From the NCBI RefSeq assembly GCF_905163445.1, contig NC_053199.1, positions 10,000,001 to 10,064,000 of the forward strand: a stretch of 64,000 nucleotides of DNA. Direction: 5' to 3'. Below, piece by piece: positions 1-14,400 of this stretch. The position numbers were made by a program, and so were the translations under genes. Position 1 is the stretch's first letter; each line of letters begins with the position of its first letter. Source of the DNA: Pararge aegeria (lineage: Eukaryota > Arthropoda > Insecta > Lepidoptera > Nymphalidae). The notes beneath the pieces were generated by a model, which worked only from the letters and a program-made list of their open reading frames with translations, had not been told where the DNA came from and did not search any database.

Positions 1-407
1 CTTATGCGAAGAATAAATTTAATATCCACTCACTAGTGATAAAATGGATTTTACCATCAGTCAAACTACGGAAACGGAGATGGTGAAGTTTATAACTTGG
101 AGAGCTTGAATAGTAGATAGATAAAGCTAAGGGAGCGGATATGCATTTTGTCCTTTACCCTGGAGAAAATGTCTTCTACCAATGCCTAGCCGTGCATGGT
201 GAAAATGTCGACACCTCTATTCAAATTTATTTATCATGCTGAATACGATTATATTATAAGTATTGGTGATAAATTGAAGTAGATAAACTAGGTTTAGCTT
301 TGTATTAACTGTTACTTACTGCCGCGTTCAACGGAAGGGTTTGCCTATATCGCTATCACCACGCTGGGAAGACGGGTTGGTGAAAGCAGTAGATGGTACC
401 TACATAA
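1..407. other. No gene seen; AT-rich sequence
   Basis: No splice-flanked open stretch and no recognised repeat. Confidence 0.4.
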
Positions 408-800
408 TACTTTTTTTTTTTATCTATTTATTTAAGGGAATTTTATAGGTTACCTATATGTCCGCCCCATCGTTACACACAATATGAATCCTAAATAAAA
501 CTTAAATCTTAAACTACAACAAACCTAATACTTAGTGGCACAGATCATGGGCGTACCCAGCTTCTGGTTTAGTTTTTTTAGAGGGCCCTCTATAATTGAT
601 ACTGAAGGTCTGTATTTTTTTGTCTGTCTAACTGAATCTTGGGCAAAATACATTTTTTAAGAGAGTTCATATATTTTCTGAGAGATTTCCAGATTTCCTC
701 TTCTCTCCGTTACATTCCCCACGACGACCGCAGGAAGGCCAGAAGACGACGGTTGGTGGCAACTGCATTCTGATCTGCCGTCACCACGCGGCATACAAAT
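408..800 (-). mobile_element. LINE-like 3' end with poly(A)
   Basis: On the minus strand a GC-richer part (about 800-715) reads RVVTADQNAVATNRRLLAFL and reaches a stop. AT-rich sequence follows and then AAATAAATAGAT with a run of A at 421-412, like the 3' end of a poly(A) retroelement. The clade is not identified. Confidence 0.4.
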
Positions 801-2155
801 ATTGGTATATAATAAAACTCAAAATCACAAAATCATTTTTTAATATTCATAGAAGAAATCGCAAGTTGGATCACATAGGAAGTGGTACAGGCAGGATATC
901 ACATTGAACATTTATTTATTAACTTACATTTATAACACTTAGATCAATTCACACATTCAATAGTTTCTAGATATTTTTTTTTTCATAGAGTTGTAGATAT
1001 GTAGGTTTATATATCTACCTACATACTATGGTAAAGGGATATTACGAAATTAGCTTCGAGCCAACCTCCCACCGGAGCTTAAAAAGGTAAGTACGTACTT
1101 AAAGATCACTTAGATTACTTATTAGATGACCCAAGATCTGTATTTTAAACCCTAAGTATGAAATTTGCAGCCAGTCGTTTGCGAGTATCGAAACGGCATC
1201 TTTAAAATAATTTACCTCGTTTTGAAGTAGGTATATGACAAGTACTAACTACCTCGTTTTTAAGCTGGAATATTGATTTTATAATCTGCTGAACATAACC
1301 TAAAGCTTTAAATTAAAGCGGATAAGGTTCATTTTACTCTGATATAGAAGTATTTCGGTACTCGAGAACGAATCTTCGATGGAAGATTTCAAGTGTGTGT
1401 GTTAAGGTAAATACCGATTTTGAAATCGTTGAAAAATGTATGCCAGATGCTAAAATACGACATATGTAATGGGAGAAACATCGAACCCAACCTACAACGA
1501 AGTAAATAATCTAGGTACAAAAATTTTAATTTGCGAATCAATACTATAAGAACATTTAATACTTTTTATTCATTTTAGTCGCTAAAAACGAATCAAATAA
1601 CTGGGTTCGTCATTAAAATCGTAACGCAATTAAACATTTCGACACACTCGTCACCAATTAGGTGCCGTCAATCTTTCCATCCCTTGTATGAAGAGAACTT
1701 CACAAAATCCAGTTCGTGCGTGATTACGATTTTAACACCATTAAGAATCCGGCCATGTTGGCACAAAAATGTGTGAGTAAAACTACACTTAAATTTTATA
1801 CACCATGGACCTGATTCCCTAAATATAAAGTAATTAAATTTAACAAAAATCTTCGTACAAGGACTTTTTAAGTTTACAGATTGTGGTTACATTTTAAAAA
1901 GTTATAGAGAATCAGGCTTTATTTCAAAATATAAAACTTTTAATACCGAAATCATTCATTATTATATTCATACATCTTTTCCTTTTAAGACACTCGTAAT
2001 AATATTATTAAAAGCTCCCATCTTACTTTATAAATACTTATGATCATTAATTTTATACTTTCAGCACTCTACACACCAAAGACGACGGCTTTTAGTAAAT
2101 CATATTTTGTACACTAAATATCGTAGATTCATTTTCGAGGACCGAAACACGGTGA
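801..2155. other. Intergenic, nothing recognised
   Basis: AT-rich sequence with short A/T runs. No coding region or repeat could be supported. Confidence 0.4.
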
Positions 2156-2159
2156 TGCC

Positions 2160-2395
2160 AGCGTTTTTTTATTCCACTAAAAGTCTACCCTTGACTGCAA
2201 TCTCACTCGCTGGTAAGGGAAGATGACGTCAAAGATGGAAACGGGCTAGGCGACTGTTATGACGGTTTTATTAAACCTACCGCACCCCTAATCGACGCGA
2301 CATCGTACCGGAACGTTAAATCACTTGGTCACTCAAACAATCAATCACGTTATGGTTGGTAGCTAGCCATGGCAGAAGTCACCCATCGGACAAAA
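2160..2395 (-). repeat. SINE family C copy (old)
   Basis: Contains the minus form of the family's CTTGACTGCAATCTCAC block and the CGACATCGTACCGGAACG block, in the same order as better copies at 8622-8885 and 37975-38282. Heavily diverged. Confidence 0.5.
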
Positions 2396-4320
2396 GATTG
2401 AAATGGAAACAAGGTTAACGTTTCTAGTTTAAAGTTTACGTAATAATGTCTCGATACTCGAAATCGAATCAATTACGTACAAATTGAATACTAGGGTACT
2501 GAGCGAAAGCATACGAGGAGATATACCGTTTAGCCTCGCGGCCTCTGACTTTGGTGTGTAGTATCCTTTAAGGAAATTCCTGAACCCCCTACAAAATATA
2601 ATAACAAATACTTGATTCGAAAATATTAATTATTATATACAAAATATATATATATATATAAATGGTAAATAAATCACGTCCCTAATACAAAAGCAAAACA
2701 ATTGCTGTAAAGTATATAGCTGGTATTAAAAAATTAAATACTTAAGTAACTAACTAATATATAGTTCAAAAATATTTTTACTTAGTTCATACTCGTTAAC
2801 TATTTATACTATTTTCGTTTTGTGCAATCATAAGCGGCATCATCTTAATAAAAAAAAAGATAATCATTTCCCTAATTTTACGGTCTACTCTCTGCAATTT
2901 TGATATCATACATTACATCATAATATAATTTAATTTTACAATACCAATAAATAAAAGTGATTTTTTCAACTAATTCTAACCAACTCAGAATACTCTGAGT
3001 TTGTTGACTTAATCTTTATGTTTATAAAAGTTGTAGATTCAGAAAAATTGTGGTCATTTTAATTTTTTTTTTTTTGTAATAACTGTATCATAGAGAGAAT
3101 ACAGTTTTTTTTGTAAAGCTAAATACAATAGAGAATTAAATAAAGTAGACACAATAACTGTATTAAAAAAGTAAATGGGCAATAGGTGGTTCGTATAGAT
3201 TTGTATAGTTAGTAAAGATTTGTAAAAGTACGCACATCAAAGAATTATTTTAGAGTGACGTTTCTAGTGATAGGTTCGAGGGGTTTTATTTAATTACTAA
3301 AAGTACATCCTAAAATTTTAGTGCTGTTTTGTCATTGTAATTATGTAAGTAATTTCACAAGCATTTACTAGTGAATGATAGCTTCTTTACGCAACAAAAA
3401 TGTTGTCAATATTAAACAACAGTTCCTAAGATGAGTGCATCTACAAATACAAAACACAAACTCCTTAGCTTTTTAATATTACCTACTATTATATATTGAC
3501 TTAGACAGGTTTGACTCTAAAACCCTCTTTCTAATGAGAGAGTGGATAAACTATTGTCCAGTAGTGTAACATTAAAAAACCTTTGTGAATTTGTTTGCAG
3601 TGAATTTGAAGTGACCTTTAGAGAAAGTTATTTTTCAGTAGACATTTACGCACTAAAATTTTATTGTGTAGAACACCTACGTTTTCTTATTACATAATTT
3701 TATTCATCTACATATTCCAAATTGTATAACACATAATTTACGTCTATAAGCGTCTTCACACCGATCACAATAACACTATAGGTAACACTGATAAGGGAGA
3801 CTCAAGGAAGACACAAATATGTATAATACAAGAATCAAGACACATAGCGCGTGTCACATGAACTATTACAATGTAAGGTATACAGGGTCATTACTACTAC
3901 ACCAGCAATGTGCATACAGATAAAACCAACATTTGAAGACTATCAAAATCTTACATTCTACTGCTTATATCTTTTCCCGCAACCTCTTTCGCCACTCCTT
4001 ATAAATGTAATGGTTTACTAACTTTTACCCGCGACTTGGTCAAAGTCAATTTGTTATCCCGGGACAAAAATAACTCCATGTCACTCAAAACAACAAAATA
4101 GTATACACGATCGCATTTACTTTATGTGTGCGATTTTAATTTTGTCTGACCACATAACTCAGTGGAAGTGCATTTAATAACATGTTGGGTCCCTAGGTAT
4201 TAATGAGTCGACAAAGCATGTGAGTTGCAAAAATGTACAAATACCAGCCCAATCAATCCCTTTATGAAAATGCCTGGATAGTTCATAATAGAGAGAACGG
4301 GGGAAAAAATGATTTTAAAA
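2396..4320. other. Intergenic, nothing recognised
   Basis: AT-rich. It has a short TA microsatellite near 2645-2660 and poly-T near 3063. No exon-like signal seen. Confidence 0.4.
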
Positions 4321-4329
4321 AAGAGAGTT

Positions 4330-4530
4330 TGCAGCGCGTAGCAGAACACTCCGTAGACGAAGCACGACGGCTCAGGTGAGTTATTAGGGTATATACACAA
4401 AAAGGATATAAAAAGTAGTAGTACTCGTATGTTTGCAGCATGTATTAGAGCACTCCGTAGCCTAGCCGTAGCAGCAGTTCTGTAGAAATGAGACGCGCTC
4501 GCGATCTTGAACAGGCAAGTTATTAGGATG
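4330..4530 (+). repeat. Two diverged copies of an exon-like block
   Basis: A block starting GTTTGCAG, containing CACTCCGTAG and ending CAG-GTGAGTTATTAG occurs at 4328-4389. A diverged longer copy (GTTTGCAGCATG to CAGGCAAGTTATTAG) lies at 4432-4528. Both have splice-like borders, but the second has stops in the matching frame. Confidence 0.4.
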
Positions 4531-7390
4531 AGTAGAAATCGTTGCAAGAGCAAAATTCCTCGCGGGTTAGCTTGATTGTCTCATGCAATACAAAATCTCA
4601 GCAAATATGAAATCGTCTCACTCCTTCGGGTAGAGCTTTTAAGATTACTGAGTCTTAAGGATGACTCACGCTAAACCGTGTCGGGTCCGAGTCAAGTGTC
4701 GGCCTAATACTAACTAATATATATTGTTTTTTTATGAACACACTCATCATATAGTGTACGGATATAGCGTTTAAAATATATAATATTAGTTGACCGTGCT
4801 ATGACCGATGCTCGGCTTGTATCCAACACGGTCTTGCGTAAGTCATCGATTGAACGAGTTAAATAATGTTTACGTTACTTTTAACATTATAGTGTTTCGA
4901 TACTCGAAATCGACTTCAAGATTGCTAGCGTGCTCCTCATTAACTTATAAGAATACAGATTCATAACGATATTTCTAAGTTGCGGACTTTATATATAATA
5001 CTATACGATAATTGTATATCTGTTCAATTAATTAGATAAGTATTTCTTTACTATTTAAACGACATTTCAGTAGTATACTATTAAAGCAAAGAACTCAGAA
5101 TACGTTCGTTGCTACAAACATTCGACCTGATCCTTCAAAAGAGCATGGCTTGTAAGGAACGCTTATTTTAAATAAAGAATAAAATCTGGTTTTTAAATAA
5201 ACAATTAAAATTTTAAATATGTAATAATTATTAAACATTATTGATAAGATCTATAAAGTTGGCTTTAACGCTAAGTAGGCGTACGAAGGGTTTATGTGAT
5301 TCTTACCTAAAAAAAATCACTGGTTAAACTATGTTTTTTTTTAAATAAGTAAACCCTCTAAATACTTAAATCAATCAAGTAATTATGGTTAATCATAGAT
5401 TGAGACGTACCGATACAAAAATCCTTAAAATAAATACTTAGTAAAACTTAGATGATATAATTTTAATTAAAAATTGTGCTACTTTTATGTGCATACTGAT
5501 GTATGAATATTTTGTACGTGCCCAGTTGTGTGTTACACCATAAACATATTATAGCAACGTCATAATGAATGTCTGACACTTTAACAAATTTTAATTAAAA
5601 ATCTCTTTGAATTCATATATTATGAATCCACGACTTGTAAGTGTACCCACATAAAATTTTCACTGAATAGAAAATAATACTTACAATAAGTACAAGTAGG
5701 TTCTTTAGGATTTCTTATACACAATGCCGGTTTATTCAAAAGAATTCTATTTTTATTCGAATTGTGTACTTTTGTATGTTGTTCTTAAGTAAAATATTCT
5801 TTTGAAATATAACAACGACTTTATCACCTTAAATAATCTTCGGTAAATACAAAGAGACAATAGACAATGCCGTACAGATTAGCTTTGATATTTTTGTTGA
5901 GTCGTTTTAAGAATGGGATACTTACTTAACCCTTTAATATAAGACTCTACGGCGATATCAAAGCTATAATTATAACAGCAATAATACAGTCATCATTATT
6001 TTCCGACCGTGACATAAATCAACTCGGTTGGATTATTAATTGTGATTCCGAGGTTTGGTAGCAAATCCATATTATTATCATAGTTTTGACATCTAAATTA
6101 TAGAATGAGTCTACACTTTTGACTACCAAATACGGTGAAAGATGAATACTTATATATTCCTAGTACAAAATAAGTTATTTGCTACTGTATAATACTGACT
6201 ATTTATTCTTCTTTCTTTAATTCGGAATTTAGAAGCGTCTTACTTGTAGTTAATATGTCGTAATTTTATCGTATTATTTTTATTTCGGAAAAATATCGTA
6301 AATAAGTTTACAGAAATATTTACTGGAAGTGGGATAAAGTAGAGCATGCAAATAGTGTCCGGTTTTATCAATTCACAGTTTCCATCCAGGATTTCGTCCG
6401 CATAGAATTTCTTTTTTTCCGAATATCGACCCGGGTCTGAAACAATTGGCCCAGGATAAAAGGTTACGGTCTATCTTTGTCTCGATTCAATTCCGTTCGG
6501 CCATTTCAGCGAGATTGAGTTACAAAAATCAGCAAATATTCACAAACTTACACAATCAAAATGTAGTTTGAGGTAACAAGATTCGAAAAGGTTACGGATT
6601 AATATTTTGTGTCAGAAATTTGAAATGACTATCATTTCCGTTTAGTAAAAGTCCATTTCGGTATTTCCATCGAACCTACTAATTTTAAGAGTTGATTTTG
6701 TATTACTAGTATTACACTGTTTATCCATGGAAACGGTATAGGTACTGTATATTTTATTTGCGTTACTAATTTCCTGACCAAAAATTATATATATATATAA
6801 TTTGATAAACATCACGTGTTACTGCGGTAAATTTACTTTATCGTGGATTTTGTATTTTTTTTTTTAATTTAAGAATCTTAATATGTTTTCCGGGCTTTAA
6901 CATTTTGCATCCTAATCACCACCTGCACTTATACTCGTATTATTAAAACTTTTATGTCTGAGTAGATATTAAATACATAACATATTATGTAGCTATACGT
7001 CAAAATTTTACCAAAATTATGTGGAATTTACAGAAAACTAAATAGATACTTGCAATAAGTATTTTTTTTCGTTTTGAAAACAAAATTCGGATACTTGGAT
7101 TTATGTAATAACAAAAACGCATTACTTATTACAGTCTGATGTTCAGGGCTGGCAACCGAGTCCGGAAAATCTGAAATTTTTGAACGTTAAAACGTGGCTG
7201 CGTCACTTAGTTTTCATAAAAACCAAGCGACGTCGTAACGCTATATCAAACCGATCTTTAACCAGTTTTCGACCGCGTACGTTGGGTAAAAGAAACTTAT
7301 AAAGAACAGTCAACGTTTAAATAAGGAAATCGATCAGTAATCGGTTAATAGATTTTGTTCCCTGATACCGTTTGCGAAAATTAAAGCTAA
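4531..7390. other. Intergenic, nothing recognised
   Basis: AT-rich, with a TA run at 6785-6800. No coding stretch or known repeat identified by eye. Confidence 0.4.
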
Positions 7391-7399
7391 CTTGTTTAT

Positions 7400-8360
7400 A
7401 ACAAATGGAATCACTTTATTTTGTTTACAAAATGTGCCTGCATGCAAAATCAATCGGTCTTGATGCCCTGCCAACGTAGCCTTGCAGTTGACAATACATT
7501 GGTGAATTTTTATTACACGCTACGGCGATTCGAGCTCTATACAACATTGAGAAACCGTGCAGGACCGTAGTTTAAAAAGTCGCGTAAGCGACTGTTACTT
7601 GATAGAAATATTCAGAACGGTCCTTTTTTGAATTGACCTCAGGACACAAATTACCTTTCGTTTTAGTATTGGTATCATTTTAAGAGCTTAACGAAATGGT
7701 TAGTTTACACGAGTTTTTCAAAGGGCTGACTGCACCTTTATTATAAAATACCTAAGTTTATTTTGAACACACTACTACAATTTGAAAAACGATAATTTGC
7801 CCTATTTTAAAGGCTGCGGCGATTCGCGAACATCTCAAACCGTGCCGCGCCATAGCATCTAAAAAGTAGCATAAGCGACTGAATAGTAGCCAATTAGTGG
7901 TCAGCCTTACTTTGCGCATCAGGGTTTATATATGAGCAACTTCACATGCCTATCAATAAACTTAGCGAAATGGTTAAAATAAAAGTAACGAAAAATTCCT
8001 AATATTGTAAGTTACTTAACTTAGGGCTGAACCTTTATTACAAAATATTTAAATTGGTTTTGAAATACATTCTGTAATATGAAAACGGATCGGAAATTTC
8101 TGATAGCCTTGGTTGACAATAATTTGCCTCATTTTAAAGACTACGGCGCGCGATGCAGCGATTCGCCATTTTGGAACGTCGAAAAAGCGGCGCGCCGTAG
8201 CATCAAAAAAGTAGCGTAAGCGACTGAAAAGTAGCCAATTAACGGTCAGGCTTACTTCACGCGCTTCATTTATGAGGTCACTGATATAACCTCCGGACAC
8301 TGTTTATTTAACCAGCCGTTATCTGATCTTTTATACTGTAGTTTTAATATTGATGTGACT
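7400..8360. repeat. Three-unit tandem repeat, about 290-345 bp per unit
   Basis: The block AAAAAGTAGCRTAAGCGACTG recurs at 7574, 7861 and 8206. Each is preceded by a CGGCGATTCG-type block and, in two units, by CTTTATTAYAAAATA. The units are clearly diverged. The array lies directly 3' of the last exon of the small-protein gene. Confidence 0.6.
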
Positions 8361-8362
8361 TT

Positions 8363-8496
8363 TTAGCGCTTAGCAAAAGGGTTGTTTCTGGCCGTGGTTC
8401 GTGCGGCGGCGGCGGCAGTCTGCGTGCAGTTGCACAAAGCGTCGAACATGCGAATCACAAAACCGCGAGCGCGGCCGAACCTCCTCTTCAGGTTAC
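8363..8496 (-). CDS. Last coding exon of the small-protein gene
   Basis: The acceptor CTCTTGTTGCAG is followed by GT AAC CTG and 44 codons in all, including the split Gly codon, before TAA at 8365-8363. The exon is strongly GC-rich (a run of GCC codons) inside AT-rich DNA. It encodes a basic stretch, a short hydrophobic segment with C-N-C and an alanine run. The three-unit tandem repeat lies immediately downstream, where the 3' UTR should be. Confidence 0.72.
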
Positions 8497-11400
8497 CTGC
8501 AACAAGAGTATACATTGAATTCATCAACTAGCAGTTTACAGAGACTGTGTCCCAAAAACCAGTAGGTACAGTTTAACTAAGTTTTCTGACGATCTCTCTC
8601 TCTCTCCGGCAGGTACAATTTAGGAATTTATAATTTCTGAATTTTCTCTGGTCTGGTCTAGGGAGGCTTTGGCCTTAACTAGTTACCACCCTACCGACAA
8701 AGACGTGCCGCTAAGCGATTTAGTGTTCCGGTGCGATGTCGCGTGGAAACCGATTAGGGGTATGACTACCATACTCCCAAACAGGTTAGCCCGCTACCAT
8801 CGTAGACTGCATCATTACCACCAGGTGAGATTGCAGTCAAGGGCTGACTTGGAGCGGAATATAAAAAATCCTTCTCTCCTATAGAAGAATAGGATTATGC
8901 CCAACTGGATAATATTAATAGATACTCCGAGATTGTGTTATACATTCATACATTCTGATTTCCTGTAATGTTCATATATTTTTGCGGGGTAGCCGCCGTA
9001 GTCTACGGCCTAAAAACTTCTCATTCTGAGAGGAAACCTCTGACCAGTAGTTTACTGGTAATGGGTTGATCATAATGACTGGCAGAGGCCTCTGTTCTCA
9101 AAGGAGATACTGTTGTGGAGCAGGAGAGAGAGTTGCAGAGCATTGATCTACCACGTATCAACGGGTGCGTCTGCGTACAAGCTTTAACGATTTTTATCAT
9201 GTTACTCTCAGAGGTATAAACTTGGACTGTGCGCGCTAGAGAAAGACAACGAATAGATGCGTTCGAAATGTGGTGCTGGAGGCGAATGCTCCGCATACCG
9301 TGGACTGCCAAGCGCACAAATGTATCAATTCTTTCACAACTCAAAATTAAAACACGTCTTTCTACCATCTGCCTTAATTCTTAGTTATTTTGGACATAAC
9401 ACACGACGCGGAAACGAGAGCATTGAAAAGTTGATAGTGGTTGGAAATGTAGAAGGCAAACGTCCCCGTTGCAGATCTCCAACCCGGTGGTCAGATCAAC
9501 TGAGAGAAACTGGTGCCCGTACCTTCTATAACGCAATAAAAATGGCCAAAGACAGGACCCGATGGAGAGAGATCTTATATGACAAGATTACTCGCCATAG
9601 CAGTGATCACGATCCTCAGTCATGAGGGACCGACTAAAGAGAGAGAGACTCTCAGAGGTAGTGAGGTGGACCGTCAATTTCGAAACCAACTCCGGGTCAC
9701 AACTTCGGTTTTTTTTACACAAAACTTACACATTTTGACAAATTTTTGGGTCAACCAGTTAATCGAATCCCTGATCGTGTGATCTTTCCTAACCAACAAG
9801 GTGATCAGGTAGAGTTTGTAAGGTAGAACAATCAATTAAAAAAATAGGACAATTCGCGGTGATAGCACAGTTAGTGGGTAGGACTTCGAGTTCACTTTCG
9901 GGGGTCCGAGTTCGAATCCCAGCACGCACCTCTGACTTATCTAAGTTATGTGCGTTTTTAAGCAATTCTAATATCACTTACCCCTTTCATTGTGGGAGGA
10001 AACCCGTGCCCTGTAGTGGGCCGGTAATGAGTTTATATGATGATGATGATGATCAAGATCGCTTATATGAAATATATTAGAATATTCAATGAACTCAAAT
10101 CCCTACGAAAAATTCAAAAATGAGAATTCATTTATTTCAAAAATCCTAACATAAGCACTTTTGTTAGGATTTTTACAAGTCGGGACTGCAGAGGGCAGTT
10201 CGGACGACAGATTCTACCGCGAAGAAACCGGCAAGTAACTCAGCAGTTGCAATTTACAATAATTATTCTGTCTTCTGAGAAACGCAGGCGGAGCAATGTT
10301 ATTCCAAGTAATCTTAAGAAATTCATCAACTTAATTTCCAAGGTAATTTTGAACCTACAAATGCAAAATTTGTAGGGCCAAATTACTTTAGGAATCGAGT
10401 TATAAATGGCAGCCTTTCACAGATTTTATGCAGTTGTCACTATAAGTACGTACCTACATATTTTCACTATGAACACGAAAAAGCTTTCTACCGCTTACAA
10501 CAGTTTTCAAATAAAGAACGAAAAGCAGTGACCGCCATATTCCCCCTTAGAAAATAGCGAGCATTTCGTGTCTACCTGCATTTTCATCATTACGGCCGTA
10601 GGGTTGGCCCCTCTCATCACTCCCCTTATTGCCTGTCAGTATTAGGGCTGTTGACGTAGACGGGGAAATTATGGAAAACGGATTGAAATAAAATGAGATT
10701 GTGGTTATCCCCAGTAAATAAGGCGGTTTCAGACTCTTCAACAATTTATTTGCTTTTATAGTCGAACATCGACAGCCCCTTCAATACATCCGATCCGATA
10801 CAGTTATTATTATTATAAGAAATATCCAAAATAATTGAGTTCAATCAATTACTAACATGTTGTCATAGTAAACTATAACAGTTTTAAGAAATTGAAATAT
10901 TTATTTATGCATTTAGAAAATTGGAAGCAGGTGATCAAATGAAGTACCTATTCGAATATTTCTTTCTGCTCCATTAAGCAACCGCAAATGATTAATAACT
11001 GATTAATAAACCGCCGCCACACTGCGCCGTTGACACTCGATATAGGATGCTCATATTTATATTTTACCAATGAATAGTAGACATCGGACCGCGTTTAAAT
11101 CACCGTGTACCTTTTTCCCTTCACAAATTCCTCTTTCAAACTTGTATGAATAAAATATCTTTCAAATAATTCAATGTAAACAACCCTAGTTGTGGGGACT
11201 GTAGATTATACAGGGGGGTGAATTATCGATCCACGAGCGCCAGACAAAAGCTCAGACTCGATCGACCGACTGTGGAAACTGGCTGGAAAGGATGCCCTTT
11301 CAAGCACGAACCGCCCCGACTGAGAATTGAAGATTCTTTCGAGCGTGAAATGCTCATGAGGGCTCTTATGCTACATATCGAATCTTGACCTTTCCTCCAT

Positions 11401-14400
11401 TAGAACTTTTTAATGATGTCCTCAGTAATATTATACACAAATGACAGCTCTGTGAACGATCGTTATTTTATAAAGTCAATATTGAATAAATAAGGTAAAA
11501 ATGTTCATTCATCAACTAATACGGAGCCTATTAATTTCTCTCTTCTAATCACGTCTCTGTCTTATAGGATAGAGGATTTCAGAGCATAGACCCACTTTCT
11601 TCCTTCCACTTTATTGAGAAATCTAAAGATTAATCGACAACGCCGCTGACTTTACTTTACGTTCTTTGAGACTTGTGTGACAAAGCTTATTTGAAGGAAA
11701 GAATAAAAAACTTTATTAATAAACTATGCCACAAATTTCAAAATTATTTACGTTATGCACTAAAGACTAGATGCCACCCGACGCCTTGATTAATTGAGCA
11801 CATAAGATGACAGAACTCAAATAACAGAAACTCCAGGATAGCACTTATCATAATATGTGGTTATAGAAAACTTTTTTTCCCTCTAGTTTTCATTCCTCTA
11901 TTCTCCTAAAAATTTAAAAAAATGTTTGTGACGAATACTTATTCCATATTAATTATACAATAATGTTCCCCTAACACTGTTAGCTGTAAGTGTAGATGCA
12001 CTGCAAACGGCAAAGTAATGTAAATTAGACAAACATAATAGTACTTCGAAACTTGAACCCAAGTTCTCGATCGCCCAATCATTACTCAAGGATACACCAA
12101 CGTGATGTTGCCGGCACGTTTTCGCTTTTCTTTGTCGATGTTTAATTTTGTTAATTAATTATTTTTACCTAACAAGGGTCTATTAAAAAGAAACCTTTCT
12201 AAATAAATCTTATGATTATTTCACTTACTTACGTAAGATTCGTTTTATCCATTGAGTAAAATTAACTAAATAAATAAATATACTAAGACAATACACTAGC
12301 CCCTAAGTAAGCGTAGCCTGTGTTAAGGGTACTAAGATGACTGATGAATAATTTTATGAATTTTAAACATAAATACTTAGAAAATACATATAAACACCCA
12401 GACACTGAAAAACATTCATGCTTATCACACAGACACCTTCCAGTAGTGGGAATCGAACCCACGGCCTTGGGCTCAGAAAGCAGGGTCGCTGCAAACTGCG
12501 CCAATCGGCCGTCAAAACATACCAAACATACCAAAAGCGTGTTAGTCCCTAAACATACCAAACTCTCATCAACATTATCAAATCTACTGATTAATGTCCA
12601 CTGTTGGACATTAAAGGGCTTCTATAGATAGTTCCAATTATATTCCGATTCTGTGCCGCCTTTTTCCAGCGGTTTCCAGTGACTCGCTTTATGTCTTCTT
12701 TACACCAGCTACCAACCAACGCCAACGTCGCTGCCCCGCAACAGTATTCCCATTACCGGTGTGGGGTCGCCATTCCAGCATTTTAGGACCCCATCGGTTC
12801 TTAGAGCTATTTGTCCCACCGTTTGCCATTTCAGCTTCACCATTCGTTGAGCTTTGTAGATAAATCTTGTTCTTCCACAGATATCCTCACTTCTGATTTG
12901 ATCACATATTTTGCGAGCATTGTTCACGCCATCATCCGCTGAGTGACTCTGAACCTTTTAATAAGGCCCATAAAACCTGGCTCTACATGGGCTAGAGTCG
13001 ATCGCCTGTGGGGAGTTAATAAGCTGAGGTTGACGAAGTCCCAACTGCCCAGATGCCAGTGTGACAACCTGGCACCTAAAACTACAGCCTCATATTCGCT
13101 CACTAGCCAGCTCCACTACACTAGCTACATCTAGCGAGTAGTGGAGATTGGCTTGACGTAAACAGTATAAATATACCGCTGTCCTACCGTGGAGTAGTAT
13201 ATAAATCCCTCGAAAATACCTTCAAGTAGTCAAGATAGCTCTTAACTACCCTTGAAGTTATTTATTACTTATAGTGAAATAAAAAAAGGAAGAGAACATA
13301 ATCAACTTATGCATTCTAATTGTGAGTTTTATAATAGGTACGTTGTCTACGCCAGCCAGCCCATTAATATGTTAATGGGAGTGAAGCAGTAAGGTAGATC
13401 CCCCAGTTTCCGCCAGATTAATGGAGTTGCCTTGCTCGAGAAGTTTAGTATATGTCTATACTCCTATATAACTCCTTTATTATGGTCCGCTATATTGACC
13501 AAACAACTTATGGGTCTCATGAGAAGACTCATGAGGACATCCGTAGAAACGGAGTTAAACTCAATGAATCGAATCAAACTGGTAATGGGCTGGGCACATT
13601 GTTCGAAAAACCGATGGACGTTGGGCATTGGCGTGCACTTCATACATACAGAAAAGCACTGCCTACCCGAATTATTTTATATAACTCTTATGTGAAGGGA
13701 AATTTTCCATTTTATGCCGTGTTCCTGCTTTATGAACAGAAAATGGTCAAAGATGGTCAAAGACCCTGTACATGCCACTGACGTTGGGATCCCAAGGTGC
13801 TGGAATAGGCGACTTCACACCGTTTAAACGTAGCGTTGGTAGACCCTGACGAGGTTGACAGATAACACCAATGGAGTCGTAGGAAGCCGCTGGACCCAAA
13901 CGGCAAACTCCCCAATTTGGAACTCCTCACATAGGACCTATATCCATTGGTTGACGTGATGATGATGATATACTATATGAACGAAAATAGAAAAACGATC
14001 CTAGACGTTAGAATTTCATTTTCATAGGCTTTCATAATATTCACGCGGAATTTACATTTTCGTGATATGAAACGAGGGCATTTGCAGTATGCGAGGTTTT
14101 GTTGAGAGTTGTGACAGACATCGTAATATAAACAGACACTGATATATATACATAAAAGATTATTATAGCGTATAATAGACCTTCGGCTTCCGTATAAGAA
14201 AGACCAAACTATCTATTACTTTTATGACTTAATTGTGCGTTTTAAATTTAAGCATTTAATATATTTCTATAAGGATGAAAGAAGACCTCGTGAAGAAACC
14301 TACATTCTTGAATATTTTCTCGAAGTCAAATAAATAGGCAGAATTCATCTTTATTAAAAAAAAATATGTAAACATAGTTCTGTTTTCATTTTCTCCAACA

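Noticed and set aside
9257..9625. Intact 122-codon host gene
   Set aside because: It is the second half of a frameshifted RTE-like LINE fragment; the first half lies in another frame just upstream.
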